Under the pieces are notes generated by a model, which was given only the letters and a program-made list of their open reading frames with translations, was not told the origin of the DNA and did not search any database. Both the position numbers and the translations under genes were made by a program. Source: TMED109 sp015660425 (GTDB taxonomy: Bacteria; Pseudomonadota; Alphaproteobacteria; TMED109). From it: a DNA stretch of 56,279 nt. The DNA lies in NCBI GenBank assembly GCA_029936295.1, contig JAPYTH010000008.1, positions 1-56,279 of the forward strand. The letters are read 5' to 3'. Positions 18,005 through 25,869 of the stretch are shown one piece after another; within the stretch, counting starts at the first letter, position 1, and every line of letters starts with the position of its first letter.

Positions 18005-19270
18005 CTATTGATTCATGTTATCAAAGAACTCGTTGTTAGTCTTAGTACTTTTTAATTTATCAATTAAAAACTCCATAGCATCGCTCATTCCCATAGGGCT
18101 AAGTATTCTTCTTAACATCCACATTTTAGATAAATCGCCTTTATTGACTAACAATTCTTCTTTTCTTGTCCCTGATTTAGCTATATCAATAGCGGGGAAA
18201 GTTCTTTTATCTGCTAACTTACGATCAAGCACTATTTCAGAATTTCCCGTGCCCTTAAACTCCTCAAATATAACTTCATCCATTCTAGAACCTGTTTCTA
18301 TTAAGGCAGAAGCTATAATGGTCAAGGAGCCCCCATGTTCGATATTTCTTGCCGCGCCAAAGAACCTTTTTGGTTTTTGTAACGCATTAGCATCTACTCC
18401 ACCCGTCAAAACCTTTCCTGAAGAAGGAACAACTGTATTATACGCTCTACCTAATCTAGTGATAGAATCCAATAGTATTACAACATCTCGCCCATGCTCT
18501 ACTAGCCTTTTAGCTTTAGCTATTACCATTTCTGCTACTTGAACATGCCGCATAGCAGGCTCATCAAAAGTAGAAGAAATTACTTCGCCTTTTACAGAGC
18601 GTTGCATATCTGTCACCTCTTCCGGCCTTTCATCAATTAATAAAACTAAAAGATAAATTTCTGGATGGTTTTTTTCTATAGAATTAGCAATATTTTGTAA
18701 TAAAACTGTTTTTCCTGTTCGTGGAGGCGCAACTATTAGGCCTCTCTGTCCTTTTCCTAGTGGGCTTACCAACTCAATAACTCTGCAAGAATTATCTCGC
18801 TTTTTATCTGGGGCATCAGCATCTATTTCTAATTTTATCCTTTCCTCAGGATATAACGGCGTTAAATTCTCAAAACGGACTTTATGTCTAACCTTCTCTG
18901 GAGTATCAAAATTTATTTTTTCAATTTGAAGTAGAGCAAAATATCTTTCCCCGTCTTTGGGTTGACGAATTTGTCCTTCTATAGTATCCCCTGTTCGCAA
19001 TCCAAATTTTCTTACTTGCGAAGGAGAAACATAAATATCATCGGGCCCGGGTAAATAATTACTTTCGGGAGCTCTTAAAAAACCAAAACCATCAGGAAGA
19101 ATTTCTATAACTCCGTCCCCATTAATTACTTCGCCTTTATCTGCCATAAGTTTTAATGTTGAAAACATTAAATCTTGTTTTCTTCTATTAGATGCATTTT
19201 CTACACCTTTTTCTTCTGCCAAAAGTATAAGGTCAGCTGGCGACATTTGTTTTAGTTCTTTTAAGTGCAT
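18005..19270 (-). CDS. rho: Transcription termination factor Rho
   Basis: Rho is the hexameric RNA helicase that ends transcription at Rho-dependent sites. The 421 residues include an N-terminal helical part, the cold-shock-like RNA-binding domain containing GFGFLR (61-66), and the ATPase core with Walker A APPRTGKT at 181-188. Other core signatures are LLIDERPEEVTDMQR and SGKVLTGGVDANAL. An AGGA ribosome site precedes the ATG. It is followed in gene order by hemJ, hemH and hemE. It ends against the convergent di-heme gene of the accessory block. Confidence 0.98.
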   Translation of the reverse strand: MHLKELKQMSPADLILLAEEKGVENASNRRKQDLMFSTLKLMADKGEVINGDGVIEILPDGFGFLRAPESNYLPGPDDIYVSPSQVRKFGLRTGDTIEGQIRQPKDGERYFALLQIEKINFDTPEKVRHKVRFENLTPLYPEERIKLEIDADAPDKKRDNSCRVIELVSPLGKGQRGLIVAPPRTGKTVLLQNIANSIEKNHPEIYLLVLLIDERPEEVTDMQRSVKGEVISSTFDEPAMRHVQVAEMVIAKAKRLVEHGRDVVILLDSITRLGRAYNTVVPSSGKVLTGGVDANALQKPKRFFGAARNIEHGGSLTIIASALIETGSRMDEVIFEEFKGTGNSEIVLDRKLADKRTFPAIDIAKSGTRKEELLVNKGDLSKMWMLRRILSPMGMSDAMEFLIDKLKSTKTNNEFFDNMNQ

Positions 19271-19400
19271 TATTAATCCTATTTATTTTTGAAAACTTAT
19301 TTAAAATGATTTTAGTATTATGAAAATTCTAAGATAATGGCTGTATCCAACCCTTGAAAATAATAATATTATTAATTATTCATAAATGTCAAAATATAAA

Positions 19401-19841
19401 TTAATTAAAAGGGCGAACAACCACCATAAGAACTATTACGATCATTAAAATAGTTGGCGCCTCATTTAAGTATTTAAAGTACCTTTGACTATAAAATGCA
19501 TTATCTTGCTGAAGTTTTCTTCTGCAATATGAAAAATATCCATGAAGACAAGACATTGCTAAAACCAAAATAATTTTAATTACAAACCATATTGCAATGA
19601 AATCAATATCTGAAAAAGGGTGAAAAACTAAAATTAAACCAAACACCCATGTTAACACCATTGCCGGATTCATAATATACCTTAATAGCCTTTTTTCCAT
19701 TATAACAAAATTATTATTCGCCTCTTTTGAGTTTTTTCTATTGGCATGATAAACAAAAATGCGCGGCAAATAAAGCATTCCAGCCATCCAGGACATAACA
19801 GAAATTATGTGTAGCGCCTTAATATACAAATAAAAAGTCAT
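19401..19841 (-). CDS. hemJ: Protoporphyrinogen oxidase HemJ
   Basis: HemJ oxidises protoporphyrinogen IX to protoporphyrin IX in the inner membrane. The 146-residue protein has four predicted membrane helices and the conserved opening FYLYIKALHIISVMSWMAG, including the histidine near residue 10. A YLPRIFVYH segment follows. A TTG four codons upstream could be read, but the ATG at 19841 forms an ATGA overlap with the hemH stop and has a GGGGAA ribosome site, so it is preferred. The 130-base gap to rho holds nothing I recognise. Confidence 0.93.
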   Translation of the reverse strand: MTFYLYIKALHIISVMSWMAGMLYLPRIFVYHANRKNSKEANNNFVIMEKRLLRYIMNPAMVLTWVFGLILVFHPFSDIDFIAIWFVIKIILVLAMSCLHGYFSYCRRKLQQDNAFYSQRYFKYLNEAPTILMIVIVLMVVVRPFN

Positions 19842-20887
19842 GTGTTCCCCCAAAAAGTTTTATAAAAACATTTTTTAAAGTTCTCGCCACATATTTTTTT
19901 ATTTAAAATTATATTATCACTTTTTTTAATTACTAAATTGTGTAAACCATGAATAAACTCTTTATTTATTCCTAAAGCAGGAACTCTATAATATTTTTTA
20001 CATCCATTTAATTTTGCCACCTCTTTATATTCTATATCTAATTCAACTAAAGTTTCTGAATGTTCGCTTACAAAAGCAATAGGGATTAATACTATTATTT
20101 GATTCTTTCTAGATGCTTTTATTATTTCGCTTTCTGTAGAGGGGCCAATCCATTTTAAAGGACCTACTTTACTTTGATAACAAATAGTATAACTAAATTC
20201 AGCTTTGTTCATCTTTTCTATTACTTTACTGACCGTCTGTTCTACTTGCCCTTGATAAGGATCTCCTTTTTTAATGATTTTTTCAGGTACGCCGTGTGCG
20301 CTAAATAAAAGCTTAATTTTTTTCCTTTGTTCGTTATTATTTTTAATTTTATTTAGTGTTTTTTTTATATTTTCTACATGTGCTAAAATAAAATGTTCCT
20401 CCTTAGGATAACAACATATTATTTTAGTAGTCGCTTTATACTTATGTTTAATTGCCGCATTTCTCCATGAGCTTAATGATGATCCCGATGTAGTGGAAGA
20501 ATACTGAGGGTAAAGCGGCAAAAGAATTACTTCGCACGGCCCCCAATTAATAACTTTTTTAATTGTTTCCTCTACAAAGGGATTCCAATATCTCATAGAA
20601 ATAAAAACTTTATATTCTTCTTTTTCTTTTTCTAGTTTTTGTTCTAATCTCTTTGCTTGATTAATCGTTTCTGCTAAAATTGGAGACTTTCCTCCCATAA
20701 AGGAATAAATTTTTTGTGCTGTTTTTTCTCTTTTTGTTGATAATAACTTTGCTAAAAAATATCTTATTAAAGAAGGGGCGCCTATTATAGCAGGATCATT
20801 AAACAAATTAAAAAGAAACGGTTTAACAGAAGATAATTGGTCAGGGCCGCCTAAATTAAAAAGTATTATGCCTATTTTTTTTTTCAT
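19838..20887 (-). CDS. hemH: Ferrochelatase
   Basis: HemH inserts ferrous iron into protoporphyrin IX, the last step of haem synthesis. The 349-residue protein starts with IGIILFNLGGPDQLSSVKPF, a family signature, and carries the active-site histidine in LLFSAHGVPEKI (about 195-206). A FVSEHSETLVELDIEY segment contains the second conserved His/Glu region. It overlaps hemJ and hemE by four bases each (ATGA-type), so hemE-hemH-hemJ are translationally coupled. Confidence 0.97.
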   Translation of the reverse strand: MKKKIGIILFNLGGPDQLSSVKPFLFNLFNDPAIIGAPSLIRYFLAKLLSTKREKTAQKIYSFMGGKSPILAETINQAKRLEQKLEKEKEEYKVFISMRYWNPFVEETIKKVINWGPCEVILLPLYPQYSSTTSGSSLSSWRNAAIKHKYKATTKIICCYPKEEHFILAHVENIKKTLNKIKNNNEQRKKIKLLFSAHGVPEKIIKKGDPYQGQVEQTVSKVIEKMNKAEFSYTICYQSKVGPLKWIGPSTESEIIKASRKNQIIVLIPIAFVSEHSETLVELDIEYKEVAKLNGCKKYYRVPALGINKEFIHGLHNLVIKKSDNIILNKKICGENFKKCFYKTFWGNT

Positions 20888-21948
20888 TTTTCTCTACTTC
20901 TAATAGTTTTAATTAATAATTCTATATTTTCAACAGGAGTCTCTTTTATAACGCCGTGTCCCAAATTAAAAATATGATTTATAGAAGAAAAAACATCTAT
21001 AATATTATTAATACTGGCTATCATTTTTTCTCCCCCTTCTAATAAAATTTCCGGTGCTAAATTACCTTGCAAACATAAATTACGATTATTTGTCATTTTT
21101 AGATTTTTTATTAACCATTCTATATTTATGTTTTGATCTAGAGAAATACAATCAACGTTTAGGCTTTTTCCATATTCTAAATATGCATGCTCTGCGTTTC
21201 TAGGAAATCCTATTATGGCTATGTCTGGATATATTTTTCTTATTTTATTTATTATTTTATTAACAGGGTCTATACAAAAAAGTTTAAATTTATTTTCATC
21301 TAAAGCTACCTTAGCATGTGATTCAAATATTTGTATAACTTCCGCGCCTGCTTCTATTTGTTTTATTAAATGATTCGTAATAAAGTTTTCTAGCTTATCA
21401 AGTAATAAAAGAAATAATTTTTCATTAGCATAAAAAAATGAAACACATTTTGAAAAATTTACACTTCCTTTTCCTTCTATCATATAAGCCGCTATTGTAA
21501 AAGGAGCTCCTGCAAATCCTATTAACGCCTTGTCTGCCTTTAATTGTTTTTTAACAATGCCTAAACTTTCATATACAGGTTCCAAATATTCAAAATTAGT
21601 TATTTTTAATTCTAATATTTCTCTTTCATTTTCAATTGGTTTTAATCTTGGTCCCTCATTTTCTACAAATTTTAAATTTCTATTACAAGCCATAGGAATA
21701 GTTAAAATATCAGAAAATATAATTGCTGCATCTAAATCAAACCTTCTAAGTGGTTGCATTGTTACTTCTGCTGCTAATTTTGCATTCATGCATAAATTTA
21801 AAAAAGATCCTGCATTTTTTCTTACTTCTCTATATTCAGGTAAGTATCTTCCTGCTTGTCTCATAAGCCATACAGGGATATTATTATTATTATTAGTATT
21901 ATTATTTAATACCTCTATTAAACTTGGTTTTTTTTTAATTTTATCCAC
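20884..21948 (-). CDS. hemE: Uroporphyrinogen decarboxylase
   Basis: HemE converts uroporphyrinogen III to coproporphyrinogen III in the cytosol. The 354-residue protein carries the signature PVWLMRQAGRYLPEYR near 25-40 and a GFAGAPFTIAAYMIEG segment near 143-158. A run of asparagines (NNNTNNNNN) precedes the signature, encoded by AAT-type triplets. The start is GTG with AGGAA seven bases upstream. That GTG sits inside a perfect DnaA box at the edge of the predicted origin, so DnaA binding could affect its expression. Confidence 0.97.
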   Translation of the reverse strand: MDKIKKKPSLIEVLNNNTNNNNNIPVWLMRQAGRYLPEYREVRKNAGSFLNLCMNAKLAAEVTMQPLRRFDLDAAIIFSDILTIPMACNRNLKFVENEGPRLKPIENEREILELKITNFEYLEPVYESLGIVKKQLKADKALIGFAGAPFTIAAYMIEGKGSVNFSKCVSFFYANEKLFLLLLDKLENFITNHLIKQIEAGAEVIQIFESHAKVALDENKFKLFCIDPVNKIINKIRKIYPDIAIIGFPRNAEHAYLEYGKSLNVDCISLDQNINIEWLIKNLKMTNNRNLCLQGNLAPEILLEGGEKMIASINNIIDVFSSINHIFNLGHGVIKETPVENIELLIKTIRSREK

Positions 21949-21949
21949 A
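21941..21949. promoter_or_regulatory. Perfect DnaA box overlapping the hemE start codon
   Basis: TTATCCACA matches the strongest DnaA-binding 9-mer exactly. On the - strand it reads TGTGGATAA, and its GTG is the hemE start codon. Two further one-mismatch boxes lie at 22027-22035 (TTATACATA) and 22161-22169 (reverse TTATACAAA). Confidence 0.75.
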
Positions 21950-22199
21950 GTTATTCCTATTAAATATATATTAAGTATAATAAAGTATATTAGTAGTTGG
22001 TCATAGGTAATGTGAGGATTAAATAGTTATACATAAAATATAAATATTTATTTTTCCTATTTTCTATAATTTTTACTTATATACCTATAAAAAGTCCTTA
22101 TTATAATTATTATTAAGGTAATTAATATAATTAAATATAAAATATTAACATGTTATAAAATTTGTATAACTTTATAAAGAAATATTAAAGGTTAATAAA
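21941..22199. other. Predicted chromosomal replication origin (oriC)
   Basis: This very AT-rich gap lies between hemE and ppsR (RP001-like), which is the established position of oriC in Caulobacter, Rickettsia and other Alphaproteobacteria. It contains one perfect DnaA box (21941), two near-matches (22027, 22161) and a TTAA-N7-TTAA pair at 21960-21974 resembling a CtrA site. Backbone genes to the left run left and those to the right run right. Two parS sites and parAB lie within 17 kb. The TTAA pair could occur by chance in such AT-rich DNA. Confidence 0.8.
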
Positions 22200-23030
22200 A
22201 TTAATAAAAATATACATATTCATATAATATCAGATTCTACAGGAGAGACAGTAAGCACTGTTTCACGATCTGCTAATGCACATTTCAAAAATTTTAACCC
22301 TATAGAACATAGTTGGGTGTTAGTAAGGGCAGAAAAACAATTAATAAAAATAATAGAGGAAATAAAACTAAATAAAGGCTTAGTTATTTATACGTTGATA
22401 GATAAAAAACTTAGAAAGTTATTAGAAAGAGGATGTCAAAAAATAGGAGTTCCTATTGTTCCGGTTTTAGATCCAGTAGTTGCGGCAATAGAAAATTATT
22501 TTCATTATGATTTGGCTACAGATGAGCCAGGAAGGCAACACAGCTTATCACTTGGTTATTTTGATAGAATTGGAGCAATGCAATATACGTTAGCACACGA
22601 TGACGGGCAGTTGTCCTATGATTTAGAAGAAGCGGACATTATATTAATAGGTGTTTCTCGTACTTCTAAAACACCTACAGCAATGTATTTAGCAAATAGA
22701 GGGATAAGAACCGCTAATGTTCCGATGGTTCCAAAAGTTCCCTTGCCCGAAAATCTTTTTTCCTCAAAAGCACTTATTATTGGGCTAACAACTAACCCGG
22801 AGAGATTAGTGCAAATTAGAAAATCAAGACTTACCTCAGTGGGGGAAAAAACAACAACAAATTATATAGAAGAAGAACTAATTAAAGAGGAAGTTTTATT
22901 GGCAAAAAGGCTATTTTTAAAAAATAAATGGCCCATAATCGATGTAACAAGAAAATCAATAGAAGAAACTGCGGCGGCAGCATTAGAATATTTAAGAGAA
23001 TTTAAAGAAAGTAAAAAAAGTGAAGAATAA
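22200..23030 (+). CDS. ppsR: Pyruvate, phosphate dikinase / PEP synthase regulatory protein (non-ATG start)
   Basis: This bifunctional kinase/pyrophosphorylase (DUF299) switches PEP synthase or pyruvate phosphate dikinase on and off. The P-loop GVSRTSKT is at 151-158 and the family N-terminal signature IISDSTGETV at 9-18. The first conventional start (GTG at 22317) would remove that signature. No ATG, GTG or TTG exists between the upstream in-frame stop (22167) and 22317. The ATT at 22200 has AAAGG eight bases upstream and gives 276 residues, the normal family length. The 3' end overlaps aroE by 11 bases. Confidence 0.88.
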   Translation: MNKNIHIHIISDSTGETVSTVSRSANAHFKNFNPIEHSWVLVRAEKQLIKIIEEIKLNKGLVIYTLIDKKLRKLLERGCQKIGVPIVPVLDPVVAAIENYFHYDLATDEPGRQHSLSLGYFDRIGAMQYTLAHDDGQLSYDLEEADIILIGVSRTSKTPTAMYLANRGIRTANVPMVPKVPLPENLFSSKALIIGLTTNPERLVQIRKSRLTSVGEKTTTNYIEEELIKEEVLLAKRLFLKNKWPIIDVTRKSIEETAAAALEYLREFKESKKSEE

Positions 23031-23871
23031 ACTAATTACGGGCATAATAGGAATCCCCATCAAACATAGTTTGTCTCCAATAATTCATAATTATTGGATG
23101 GATCTTCATGATATAGCATCAACCTATAATATTTATGAACTAGAAAAGCAGGAAGTTCCTATATTTATAAAAAATATGCTTACTAATAATATAAAAGGAT
23201 TAAACGTAACAATACCTTATAAAAGAGAAGTAATGAAATATTTAGATGAAATTACGGAAGATGCTTTAGCTTTAGGGGCCGTTAATACTATTAAAGTAGG
23301 AAAAAATAATAAGCTTTATGGCTTTAATACTGATGCCTATGGCTTTATGAAGCATTTAAATATAACCGCGCCCACGTGGAAAGAAAAAAAGGGAGCCATA
23401 ACTATTATTGGGGCTGGCGGCGCAAGCAGAGCTGTGACCTGGTCCTTTTTAAAAGAAAAAAAATTGGATATCAGAATTATTAATCGGAATGAAAAAAGAG
23501 CTTTAACTTTAATAGAAGAGATGAAAAATCTTTTTCCAGAAGCCAATATTATTTTTTATAAAGATTCCTCTAAGGCTTTATTAAACAGCTCTTTATTAGT
23601 TAATTGTACTAGTTTAGGAATGAAGGGCCAACCACAACTCGAGTTAAATTTAGAGAGAATGAATAAAGATTCTATAGTGTATGATATTGTCTATTCTCCT
23701 TTAATAACAGGATTACTTTATGGAGCAAAGAAATTAAACTTTAAAACAATTGACGGGTTAGGAATGTTGCTTAATCAAGCAGTGCCCGCTTTTGAAATGT
23801 GGTATAATAAAGAAGCAAAAGCAACGAAATCTTTAAGAAAAAAAGTAATAGAACATTTAGAGAGAAATTAA
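23020..23871 (+). CDS. aroE: Shikimate dehydrogenase
   Basis: AroE reduces 3-dehydroshikimate with NADPH in aromatic amino-acid synthesis. The 283-residue protein shows the substrate-binding SLSPIIHNYWM near 17-27, GLNVTIPYK with the catalytic lysine near 70, and GFNTDAYG with the conserved aspartate. The NADP-binding motif GAGGASRA lies near 131-138. It overlaps the ppsR end. The maf gene often found between these two genes is absent here. Confidence 0.96.
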   Translation: MKNKLITGIIGIPIKHSLSPIIHNYWMDLHDIASTYNIYELEKQEVPIFIKNMLTNNIKGLNVTIPYKREVMKYLDEITEDALALGAVNTIKVGKNNKLYGFNTDAYGFMKHLNITAPTWKEKKGAITIIGAGGASRAVTWSFLKEKKLDIRIINRNEKRALTLIEEMKNLFPEANIIFYKDSSKALLNSSLLVNCTSLGMKGQPQLELNLERMNKDSIVYDIVYSPLITGLLYGAKKLNFKTIDGLGMLLNQAVPAFEMWYNKEAKATKSLRKKVIEHLERN

Positions 23872-23875
23872 TTAT

Positions 23876-24472
23876 ATGGTCATTATTGGTCTTACAGGTT
23901 CCATCGCTATGGGAAAAAGCGTAACGTCTCAAATTTTTAATTCATATGGAGTTCCTGTTTTTAATGCGGATAAATGTGTTCATCAATTATTAGGACCAAA
24001 CGGGAAGTTAGTTTCTAGAATAGAAGAAATGTTTTATGAAGCTTTAGTAAAAATAAATAATATTAAATACATAGACAGAGTAAAATTAGGAAGTATTGTT
24101 TTTAAAGATAAAAAAAAAAGGAGGGAACTAGAAGAGCTTATTCACCCTTATGTAGGGAGAGAAAGAAAGAAATGGAAAGAATGGGCAGAAAGAAATAAGT
24201 TTAAAGCCATCTGCTATGATGTTCCTCTGTTATTTGAAACCCAGGGAGAGAAATTTTGTAATGTCGTTGTTGTTGTTTCTGCTCCTTTTTTTATCCAAAA
24301 ACAAAGAGCGTTAGGAAGGGAAAATATGACCAAACAAAAATTTAATAATATATTAAAAAATCAAATGTCAGATAAAGAAAAAAGAAAAAGAGCAGACTTT
24401 ATTGTTAATTCAGGCATAGGATATCGGTTTACTAGGAATCAAGTTAAAGATATTTTACTAAAGGTTTATTAA
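23876..24472 (+). CDS. coaE: Dephospho-CoA kinase
   Basis: CoaE phosphorylates dephospho-CoA to coenzyme A. The 198-residue P-loop kinase opens IIGLTGSIAMGKS, with the Walker A at about residues 8-15. Typical family segments are the NADKCVHQLL region and IHPYVGRER near 85-93. A DVPLLFETQGE segment near 118 is the conserved acceptor-site motif. It starts four bases after aroE and its stop overlaps the dnaQ start, so aroE-coaE-dnaQ form a tight operon. Confidence 0.95.
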   Translation: MVIIGLTGSIAMGKSVTSQIFNSYGVPVFNADKCVHQLLGPNGKLVSRIEEMFYEALVKINNIKYIDRVKLGSIVFKDKKKRRELEELIHPYVGRERKKWKEWAERNKFKAICYDVPLLFETQGEKFCNVVVVVSAPFFIQKQRALGRENMTKQKFNNILKNQMSDKEKRKRADFIVNSGIGYRFTRNQVKDILLKVY

Positions 24473-25149
24473 TGAGAAGAATTGCTTTAGATACAGAAAC
24501 AACAGGATTAAATCCCATAGAGGGCCATAGGGTGGTTGAAATAGGTTGTGTTGAATTAGACAATAATATTCCTACAGGCAAAGAATGGCATACATACTTA
24601 AATCCAGAAAGAAGCATGCCAGAAGCCGCACTTGCAGTGCATGGTCTTGACGATAATTTTTTATCTGACAAACCTCTTTTTAAAGATATTTCCCTAGAAT
24701 TATTAAACTTTATAGAAGGAGCTGAGCTAGTAATACATAACGCAAGATTTGATATTGGCTTTTTAAATAATGAATTAAACTTAGTAAATTTACCTATAAT
24801 AAATATAGAAGAGGCTATAGACACGGTTCAATTAGCAAGACAAACAATTCCTGGTGCGGCGGCAAGTTTAGATGCGCTTTGTAAAAGATTTGATATTGAT
24901 TTGTCTCAAAGAGGAAAACATGGCGCCTTATTGGATGCGCAGTTATTAGCAGAAGTATATTTGGAATTAACCGGGGGAAGACAGGTTAGTCTGGTTTTAA
25001 ATCAGACTTCTAAAAACCTGGATCCTGCTAATAAGGTAAAAATTGAAAGCAAAGACTTAAATTACGTAGTTGCTGTATTAACTAAAGAGGAAGATGAGCA
25101 ACACCAGAAAATGCTACAAAAAATTAAAGAGCCAATTTGGTTGAAATAA
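24472..25149 (+). CDS. dnaQ: DNA polymerase III subunit epsilon (proofreading exonuclease)
   Basis: This 225-residue 3'-5' exonuclease proofreads for DNA polymerase III. Exo I reads ALDTETTGLNP (about 5-15) with the catalytic Asp and Glu. Exo II lies in VIHNARFDIGFLNNEL and Exo III in HGALLDAQLLAEVY. The C-terminal tail (about 185-225) would contact the polymerase alpha subunit. It overlaps coaE by one base. In many Alphaproteobacteria secB lies next to it; here only an 81-base gap precedes the Tim44-like gene. Confidence 0.95.
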   Translation: MRRIALDTETTGLNPIEGHRVVEIGCVELDNNIPTGKEWHTYLNPERSMPEAALAVHGLDDNFLSDKPLFKDISLELLNFIEGAELVIHNARFDIGFLNNELNLVNLPIINIEEAIDTVQLARQTIPGAAASLDALCKRFDIDLSQRGKHGALLDAQLLAEVYLELTGGRQVSLVLNQTSKNLDPANKVKIESKDLNYVVAVLTKEEDEQHQKMLQKIKEPIWLK

Positions 25150-25230
25150 TCTTATTTTAGTTAGGCCTTTACCTAAAGGGCTACTCACACTATCTTTATT
25201 ATTATAAAAAAAAGAAATGGAAAAAACTAA

Positions 25231-25857
25231 GTGCGATATTTTGATATCATATTATTTGCTATTATAGCAGGAGTTCTGGCGGTTCGTCTTTATAGAATTT
25301 TAGGAGTAAAGTCTAAAATTATAATAGAAAAAAAAGAAAATGTTTCTCAAAAGGTTGTAAATATAAAACAAGCAATAAAAAAGTCTTTTGAACCCGCAAA
25401 TGTGGAAAATAGTACAGGATTGGAAGCTTTAATAAAAATTTATCCTCAATTTAATCAAAAAGATTTTATTTCCGGAGCGGAAAAAGCATTTAAAATGATT
25501 TTACATGCAAAACATGAAGGGAATAAAAAACCCTTAATAAGTTATTTAGAAGATGATGTTTATAGACTTTTTGAAAAGTCAATTTTGGAGCAAGAAGCAA
25601 AAGGGTATACAATAGAAAAAGCCGATATAGAGATTAAAGACAAAAACATTCAAGAAATAAAAATTTTAGATAATATTGTTTTCATAAGAGTAGAATTTGA
25701 TTATCTTGAAGGTCTTTTAATTAGAAGCAGTAACGGAAGCATTTTTTCTGACAATGTTAATTCTCCGAAAGAAATTAATATAACTTGGACTTTTTCTAGA
25801 CCTTTAGATTCCGACAGCCCTAATTGGAAGCTTTTCGGCACAAATCAGATTAATTAG
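25231..25857 (+). CDS. Tim44/TimA family inner-membrane-associated protein
   Basis: This 208-residue protein starts with GTG and has an N-terminal membrane helix (about residues 5-21), a linker, and a Tim44-like NTF2-fold domain (about 70-205). The domain contains FISGAEKAFKMILHAKHEGN and ends in a WTFSRPLDSDSPNWKL stretch; this WTF.R....D.NW pattern is typical of the bacterial homologues of the mitochondrial import motor subunit Tim44. Bacterial function is not settled, but membrane-protein assembly has been proposed. It sits 12 bases before mltA, the usual neighbour. Confidence 0.88.
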   Translation: MRYFDIILFAIIAGVLAVRLYRILGVKSKIIIEKKENVSQKVVNIKQAIKKSFEPANVENSTGLEALIKIYPQFNQKDFISGAEKAFKMILHAKHEGNKKPLISYLEDDVYRLFEKSILEQEAKGYTIEKADIEIKDKNIQEIKILDNIVFIRVEFDYLEGLLIRSSNGSIFSDNVNSPKEINITWTFSRPLDSDSPNWKLFGTNQIN

Positions 25858-25869
25858 ATAAAAGTTTGT

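Noticed and set aside
21872..21907. Runs of ATT/AAT triplets near the origin
   Set aside because: They encode an asparagine run at the HemE N-terminus; a low-complexity coding repeat explains them without an origin function.
22113..22134. TTAA repeated at 5-base spacing, possible CtrA sites
   Set aside because: CtrA needs 7-base spacing; such TTAA spacing is expected by chance in this AT-rich stretch.
22259..22267. TGTTTCACG, a parS half-site inside ppsR next to oriC
   Set aside because: Only half of the palindrome is present, and it lies in conserved coding sequence.
25150..25230. Hairpin-like GCCTTTACCTAAAGGGC between dnaQ and the Tim44-like gene
   Set aside because: The stem is short, imperfect and lacks a T run, so it is not called as a terminator; no secB remnant could be read either.
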